Part shown: positions 58,407 through 64,000 of the stretch, one piece after another
How the letters are laid out: the number at the start of each line of letters is the position of its first letter
Numbering within the stretch: the stretch's first letter is position 1
Assembly: GCA_950097015.1 (NCBI GenBank)
Contig: CATNEN010000039.1
Coordinates: 8,014,501-8,078,500, forward strand
DNA length: 64,000 nt
Source of the DNA: Macrostomum hystrix
Lineage: Eukaryota; Platyhelminthes; Macrostomidae
Reading direction: 5' to 3'
Program-made: the position numbers and the translations under genes
The notes under the pieces: generated by a model
Told to the model about the DNA's origin: nothing
The model's database searches: none
The model's input: only the letters and a program-made list of their open reading frames with translations

Positions 58407-61400
58407 ATGAGGCGACAAAGACAATTTCGCACATCAGTGTCACAATTTGCCCCAAGCCAATTGTTGACAAACAAGCGCAATGGCACCACTTACCGTCGGC
58501 TTCACCTGATTGGTCGGGGTGCCTCATCCAAATGCTTCGCTGTGCTGCCCCTATTGGCTAGCAGCCGGACAGTGCGATTGCGCCAGCTGGCCTGCAAAGC
58601 CGTGCCCAAGAGCCTGCTGGCTGAGCGACCGGAGGCTGCGGCCCGGCTAGCCTGCGAAATTCGGCTGCACTCCAGTCTACCCAGGCACCAGCGAGTGCTT
58701 CGACTTTTGGACTGGTTTGAAGACTCGGCAGGCGTCTACCTGTTGACAAGACTGTGCTCCAGGCATACAGTGCAGGTGAGTTGTATGGCTTGCTTTAGGT
58801 TCATACTGCATGGGGTTTAATAGATAGAAGAGTTTATCTATGGGGGTAAGTGGCAGAGCGGTTAACGCATTTCCCTCTCGCACCAATGTCCCTGAGCTCG
58901 ATTCAGCGGCGAGGCCACATTCATTTGGGGCGCAGTCGCAGAGAGAAGGTTTGGGGGCTTGTCGTGCAATTTACGCACTTGAGGGCCAACCACCAAGGCA
59001 CAGTGAAATGTACACTGCCTGACGATGAGAAAGTCAGGGCAGATGTACACACTGTGTGAGCTTATGCCTGCGTACAGTATCTGTGTGCGTGTGTGCTCAG
59101 TAGTCAGCGAAATGGGCAGAATTGCCTCCTGGCTGGCTGCGGGTCTAGTGTCACAAAATGATGAGCCATTGCCCGCAGCCCTCCTGCAATTATTATTATT
59201 TTTTGTTTTGGGTTTATTGATCCAAGGATGACTAATAAATCCAAGAAGGATATCGATCCAAGAAGAATTTATCGATCCAAGAAGAGTTTATCGATCCAAG
59301 AAGAATTTATCGATCCAAGAAGAGTTTATCGATCCAAGAAGAATTTATCGATCCAAGAAGGGTTTGTTGACTCATGAAGGTTTTATCGATCCAAGAATAT
59401 TTTTTTTTCAAGAAAAGTTTATCGATCAAAGAAATATATAATCCAAGAAGGATCTTGTAATCTAGGAAGTATATGTTGATCCAAGAACGATAGTTTATCC
59501 GCATAGCTTGCCACAATTCATTCCAGGACGTAGTCTCATTGCGCGGCTCGCTCACTGAGCCAGAGACCCAGTTCTACCTGCGTCAATTATTCGACGGTTG
59601 TCGCCACCTGCACGACCGCTGCGGCATCGCGCACCGGGACCTGAAGCCGAGCAATCTGCTCCTGACCGACCGGATGCGGCTTCTCATCGCTGACTTCGGT
59701 TTCGCCTGTCGGCCAGACAACGAGGCGGACTGTCGCATCGTGTGCGGCACCCTGGCCTACATGGCGCCGGAGGTCTTACCCAACGGCTGCGGGTACGCGC
59801 ATGGCAACGGCGACTCCGGGCGACTCTTCGCCGCTGACATCTGGTCTATTGGCTGCGTTATGTACACCCTGATTACTGGCGATGTGCCTTTCAGAGGCTC
59901 CGATGCTATGGAGGTCAGCAATTAGAAGCTAAGGATTTCGAATTCGTAATCTATAATCCTAGATTCTAGATCCCTAGTCTCTAATCCTTGATTCTAGATC
60001 CCTAGTCTATAATCCTAGATTCTAAATCCATGTTCTGTAATCCTACATTCTAGATCCCTGTTTTATAATCCTACATTCTATAATAGATCCCTAGTTTCCC
60101 TATTCGCCTTCCACAGACCAGCAGCCTTAATCTTCGCCTTCCCAAGAAGAAGAATAATAAATTGCCGGAGGGCTGGGGGTAACGGCACATCATTTAGTGC
60201 AGGTATACGCTCACACAGGTGTGTACATCTGCCCTGAATTTCTCATCGTCATGCAGTGTACATTTCACTGTGCCTTTGAGGTTGGCCCTCAAGGGCGTAA
60301 ATTGCACGACAAGCCCCCAAACCTTCTCTCCGCGGCTGCGCCCCAAATGAATGTGGCCTCGCCGCTGAATCGAGCTTAGGGACATTGGTGCGAGAGGCAA
60401 ACACGTTAACCGACCCCCGCGCCTTCCCCAGACCTGCAGCCTGATCCGAGCCGGAGATCTCAGTCTGCAGCTGTTGAATCTGTCGCCCCTGGCTGGCCGT
60501 TTCATTTCGCGCCTCCTGTCTGTGAGCCCGACTGCTCGTCCGTCAGCCGCCGATGTGGCCAGCTTTGTCGACGCCGACGCGGCCGCCTATCTTCGTAACT
60601 GCTTGCCGCTGCTGCGCTGCCTCCCAGCCTCGGCCTTGTCCTGCCCGCCTCTGTTCGCCGCCAGCAGCCGCAGTTTCGGGTTCGGCTGCGCCGACGACTT
60701 CGATGTGTCCGTAGCCGGCTGTCGGGCACTGTCGCGGCTGTTGCAGAATTTGCTCGACGCTGCCGATGCTGCCGATCTCGAAGCCAAGTCTGATGGTGAG
60801 TTGCTGATTCGCAGTCTCGCTCGCGTAAAGGTTACAAAGTTAGAAAAACAATTCGATTCAACAGCTCGCACAGCTCCCGACTTGGACTCGCTAATCGACC
60901 CACGGCCGCTGCCACCGCCCGTCTGGGTCAGCCGCTGGGTCAACTGTGTCTCAGCCGGCATCGGGCTCGGCTACCAGCTGCCGGACGGCTCCGTTGGCGC
61001 GGTCTTTAACGATGGCTGTCGGGCTTTGCAGTCCCCAACGGCTTCGGCGAACTTCTATGGCCCAAACTGCGACAGGAAGCGCCGCAGAAAGCTGCGTCTG
61101 CTAGGCCTGTTTCGCAACTACCTGGAACACAATCTGGCGTCCGCCGCTGAAGCCATTCGCCTAGAGAAACTGGACGATGATGTCAAAGAGGCTGACGAGG
61201 TCGACGAAGTTGACGACGAAGCCACGCTGCCTAGACCAACCATGGTGACGAGTTGGCTGCGGAGTCGGCGTAGCATGACCTTCTGCATGAGCGACGGAGT
61301 CCTGCAGGTGAGGAATGAAGGACACTGGGGGTAGAGGGTCTTGAACATGAAAAGAGAATTAACGATTACAAAAAATGTAAAGATTTAGTAAAAACGGCCC

Positions 61401-61740
61401 TATATTGGACGCGCAAATTTAATGACAGAATTTCAATCTTAAGGGTCATGAGATCAGTGCCTGTATTTCTGGTTAACAGATTAACGACCTGTCGGAGCAC
61501 ACCAAGCTGATCCTTTGCCCCCAGTCTGAGACCGTCTGTCTAATCCAACCGCCTGGGTCGCCGCCTCCTCTCGTGCGGACACTCTTAATCAGAGAGCTGA
61601 AGTTGACGGGCTGCTGCGAACGGCCCGACAGTTTCGACTATCGGCTGCGCTGCCTGCTGGCCAGAGCTGAAGAGACGGCCAGGATTATGACCAGTAGGAT
61701 GCTGGCCAATCGGCGAAGTGGTTTCAATCGAGAGCGCTGA
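58407..61740 (+). CDS. PLK: divergent polo-like kinase
   Basis: The model has four exons, 58407-58775, 59527-59913, 60432-61307 and 61480-61740 (TGA), all joined in phase 0, giving 630 residues (human PLK1 603). The kinase domain has a modified glycine loop (GRGASSKCF), Lys64 in ACKAVPKSLL, HRDLKPSN (Asp161), DFG (Asp179) and MAPEVL. PLK hallmarks are LTEPETQFYLRQ and LCSRHT. Polo box 1 keeps the key Trp (VWVSRW, about 417) and GLGYQLPDGSVGAVFND; polo box 2 keeps the His-x-Lys pair in HTKLILC (551, 553). So phosphopeptide binding should be intact. The T-loop threonine expected before CGT is Ile194, and an insertion follows APEVL. Role: cell-cycle Ser/Thr kinase, probably a specialised paralogue. 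A TTTCAG acceptor ends 11 nt before the ATG. Confidence 0.92.
58842..59075 (+). mobile_element. SINE family 2 in PLK intron 1
   Basis: The tRNA-like head TAAGTGGCAGAGCGGTTAAC and GAGCTCGATTCAGCGGCGAG are followed by a body with GGGGCTTGTCGTGCAATTTA. It matches the copies at 15.79 and 60.2 kb. Confidence 0.85.
59225..59500. repeat. 19-bp repeat in PLK intron 1
   Basis: Units of ATCCAAGAAGAATTTATCG, decaying toward the 3' end. Confidence 0.9.
59930..60105. repeat. short repeat in PLK intron 2
   Basis: Units of AATCCTAGATTCTAGATCCC, diverged. Confidence 0.85.
60198..60420 (-). mobile_element. SINE family 2 in PLK intron 2
   Basis: An inverted copy of the intron 1 element. It ends directly before the exon 3 acceptor (CCTTCCCCAG). 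Confidence 0.85.
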
Positions 61741-62159
61741 TTGGTTGATGCGGATAGAAAAATACTATGTCAAATCCCATTGTCATATTTCTCACAGATC
61801 AAGATCCCACTCTCAGATCCTATTTAAAATAATCAAGATCCCCGTTCTTGGATCCTATTCTCAAGATTCCAATAATCTTGAATATTACCTACTCAAGTCC
61901 ATCCGCAATAAGTTTTAGGTCCCATTTTTTGTAAAAAATGTTTGGATTGAATTTCAGAAAGAAAAAGTATTGTTTTTTTGACGATATTCTTGTGCTTATA
62001 GTTCGTTGTTGCATTTTCTTTTTCAAAAACTTTCAGTTTCTATATTTTTTGTTATACTTGTTATGTTTCTTTTTGCTAAAAGCTTTTTTTTGCAATATGT
62101 TTTTTTTCTTCTTTGATTTTACCTTAGCCCTGAGAATCTGGGCTTGTAGCAGCTTATTA

Positions 62160-62350
62160 GTCACCTGAGAATTAGGGACAGCTAATTAGTTATCTGAGAA
62201 TCCAGAGATAGATAATTAGTCACCTGAGAATCCAGGGATAGCTAATTAGTCACCTGAGAATGAGGGACAGCTAATTAGTCATCTGAGAATCCAGGGATAG
62301 CTAATTAGTTACCTGATAATGAGGGACAGCTAATTAGTGACCTAAGAATG
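62160..62350. repeat. 28-bp repeat between PLK and the LRR gene
   Basis: About seven units contain AGCTAATTAGTCACCTGAGA. Confidence 0.9.
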
Positions 62351-62459
62351 AGGCACAGTTGTTGCTTTTGAACCACTAGAATATTATAGCTAATGCTTGC
62401 CTAATCACCCTTAAGCCAGTGATTACAATAGCATAAAATTTGCTACAACTTCTGCAGAC

Positions 62460-63956
62460 ATGTCAAATACGGCAATAATGCACCAACCGAGTAGCCTGGC
62501 GACATTGTGCTGCAGCTTCATTGGTCCCAGACTGCACCAGGTTGAGTCGCTCATGCTGGTGCCGGATCACCTCGGCTTTGACATGCTTCGACAATTCTGC
62601 GAGGCCGCATCAGTGAGACAGCTTCGCGGCGCTAATGATACAGACAGTCGACTTGCACAAGTTTGTCGCATAATGGACGAAGCATTTTCTGAGAGTTTTT
62701 GCACTTGCCTGTGCCTAGATGGGGTCCAGTTGGCCGATGCCAACTCACCAGTTTGTCAGCGGCTGCTGCTGACATTGCCGCTGATGCGCTGGCTGCGCAG
62801 GCTGTCGCTTCGAGGAACTCAACTATGGGACGGACATTCTCTGGTGCCGGTGATTGCCGGGGCCAAGCGGTAAGGGTTCACAAATCGAGTCACGAGCCTT
62901 CAAAACCAAAACATAAGCAGAACTTTGAAAACGGGACAAATGCGAAAAAACAAAGAACAGAGTACAACTCACAACACACCCATTTAAACCAGTCTTCGCT
63001 ACCTGGACGTGTCTAACAATGTGCTGACCTCGGAAGGTGTCCGCAAGCTCACCGCGCCAGCCAGGTACCGACAGATTAACCAGCTGGTATTTCTCTTGCT
63101 CGCTGGTGAGTTCTCTAGCTTCGAAGCTTCAACTTCGGAGCTTTTCCAAATTACATCCGAATTAAATTTTGGGTAAAAAACTGGACACTCCTAGGTGTTG
63201 TGTAAAGGACTTCTTGGACTAGCCTTTTGCTTGGCTAATTATAAAGAATTTGTCACAGATGAGTTTTCTTTTACTAATTTAACATTGTTAATTTAATTTA
63301 TAGTCAGGCTTTAGTACTCTTAATATATTCTATTTAAAAGCCCACTCCACACGTTTTTGCGTGTCCCGCGCAGAAGACTTTTAGCCGCCAACGTAACATG
63401 GGACCAAAGGCAGACAGAACAAAGCAAACAATTTTAAAAACACTTAACTAAAAAAGACACAACCTAATTATAGGCTATGGCCATAGGGCTGCTAGCTAAA
63501 TAATATTTAAAAAGCCATGATTCTTAGGCCTATCAGTTGTCAAAAAGCCAATTTACTAACTAAAACTAGGATATACAGAACTGATGGGAAGACAGGATAT
63601 GTGCCCTGTGTACTTGCCCCCTAAATCTGCCCTTGACTACACATGTACATGATGTGACGTTGCTACGCAGCGTGCATCCGCTCCGTTGATGTGACCCTGT
63701 GAGTTCGACTGCAGCTCCTGCCGTGGTCCGCTTAATGTTCCACGACTCCTCCATGTAGTTTTATAGCTCGTATGTTGCTGGTTTCTCGCTTTAAAGTTTT
63801 GATAATTAAGTTTTTCTACTGTTACTGCAATTAGAAGTCAACGAACATCGTATTGTCCGTAAGATGTTTTCGCTAATGTATCAATATTATTTTCCTCCAG
63901 CCAATGAGCGTGCGAGCTCTGCAATGGTTAGAATTATCGATCGCCCTGCTTTTTAG
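62460..63956 (+). CDS. small leucine-rich-repeat protein
   Basis: The model has three exons, 62460-62869, 62993-63105 and 63901-63956 (TAG), giving 192 residues. The second half of exon 1 and exon 2 show ribonuclease-inhibitor-type LRR rhythm: LCLDGVQLAD, LRRLSLRGTQLWDG and LRYLDVSNNVLTSEG. The phase-2 splice joins AKR to LRYLDVS in register with the repeat, supporting the junction. The short last exon (ANERASSAMVRIIDRPAF) is less certain. An acceptor, CTTCTGCAG, ends 2 nt before the ATG. The role is probably protein-protein interaction; no closer family can be named. Confidence 0.6.
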
Positions 63957-64000
63957 TTTGTCTAGCCTATTTAACAAGGCCCCCTGGGCCCGCTCGCGCT

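Noticed and set aside
60799..60818. Possible 20-nt intron (GTGAGT...CGCAG) inside PLK exon 3
   Set aside because: Far too short to be spliced, and the reading frame continues through it.
63566..63754. 62-codon minus-strand frame
   Set aside because: No splice partners, no domain, and it lies inside the last intron of the LRR gene.

Overview
This is eukaryotic nuclear DNA from an invertebrate animal. Introns and flanks are AT-rich, exons are GC-rich, splice sites are GT-AG, and the window carries tRNA-derived SINEs, hAT-type MITEs and an extreme load of minisatellites. A GnRH-type neuropeptide of the mollusc/annelid pattern (HFSHGW core, 11 residues) points to a lophotrochozoan; the phylum cannot be fixed from sequence alone. 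Most start codons lie shortly downstream of a good 3' splice site, which fits spliced-leader trans-splicing or short 5'UTR introns.

Layout. 0-15 kb is gene-poor: a possible minus-strand first exon (280-331), a cluster of long hairpins joined by a recurring CTATGG motif (1.7-2.9 kb), two hAT MITEs with internal tandem arrays, SINEs, and 16-20 bp minisatellites, including a 2 kb array at 12.4-14.5 kb. 15.3-18.7 kb holds a LicD/fukutin-like membrane gene in three exons. 19-24.9 kb is repeats and AT-rich DNA. 24.9-52.4 kb holds three paralogous genes, here called A, B and C, of a family I do not recognise. MCMDC2, a meiotic MCM-like gene, sits between B and C. 54.9-55.6 kb is a GnRH-like prohormone gene, 58.4-61.7 kb a divergent polo-like kinase, and 62.5-64.0 kb a small leucine-rich-repeat gene.

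The main discovery candidate is the A/B/C family. All three share a conserved N-terminal domain, a short middle domain, one variable segment and an acidic C-terminal SSDEE/W(E)S module. The variable segment is encoded by one exon in A, by three exons (plus a possible alternative acceptor) in B, and by eight consecutive exons in C. Each of the twelve exons enters in phase 1 and leaves in phase 0 with a length of 3n+2, so two cannot be spliced together without a frameshift. This is the signature of mutually exclusive exon choice, comparable in logic to Dscam. In gene C the alternatives swap a 28-31 residue, very basic segment.

Nearly every intron longer than about 300 bp in A, B, C, MCMDC2 and the kinase contains its own private minisatellite. 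These arrays produce many long open frames on both strands that are not genes. All exon models were derived by eye from splice sites, phases and similarity between copies; no alignment or database search was run.
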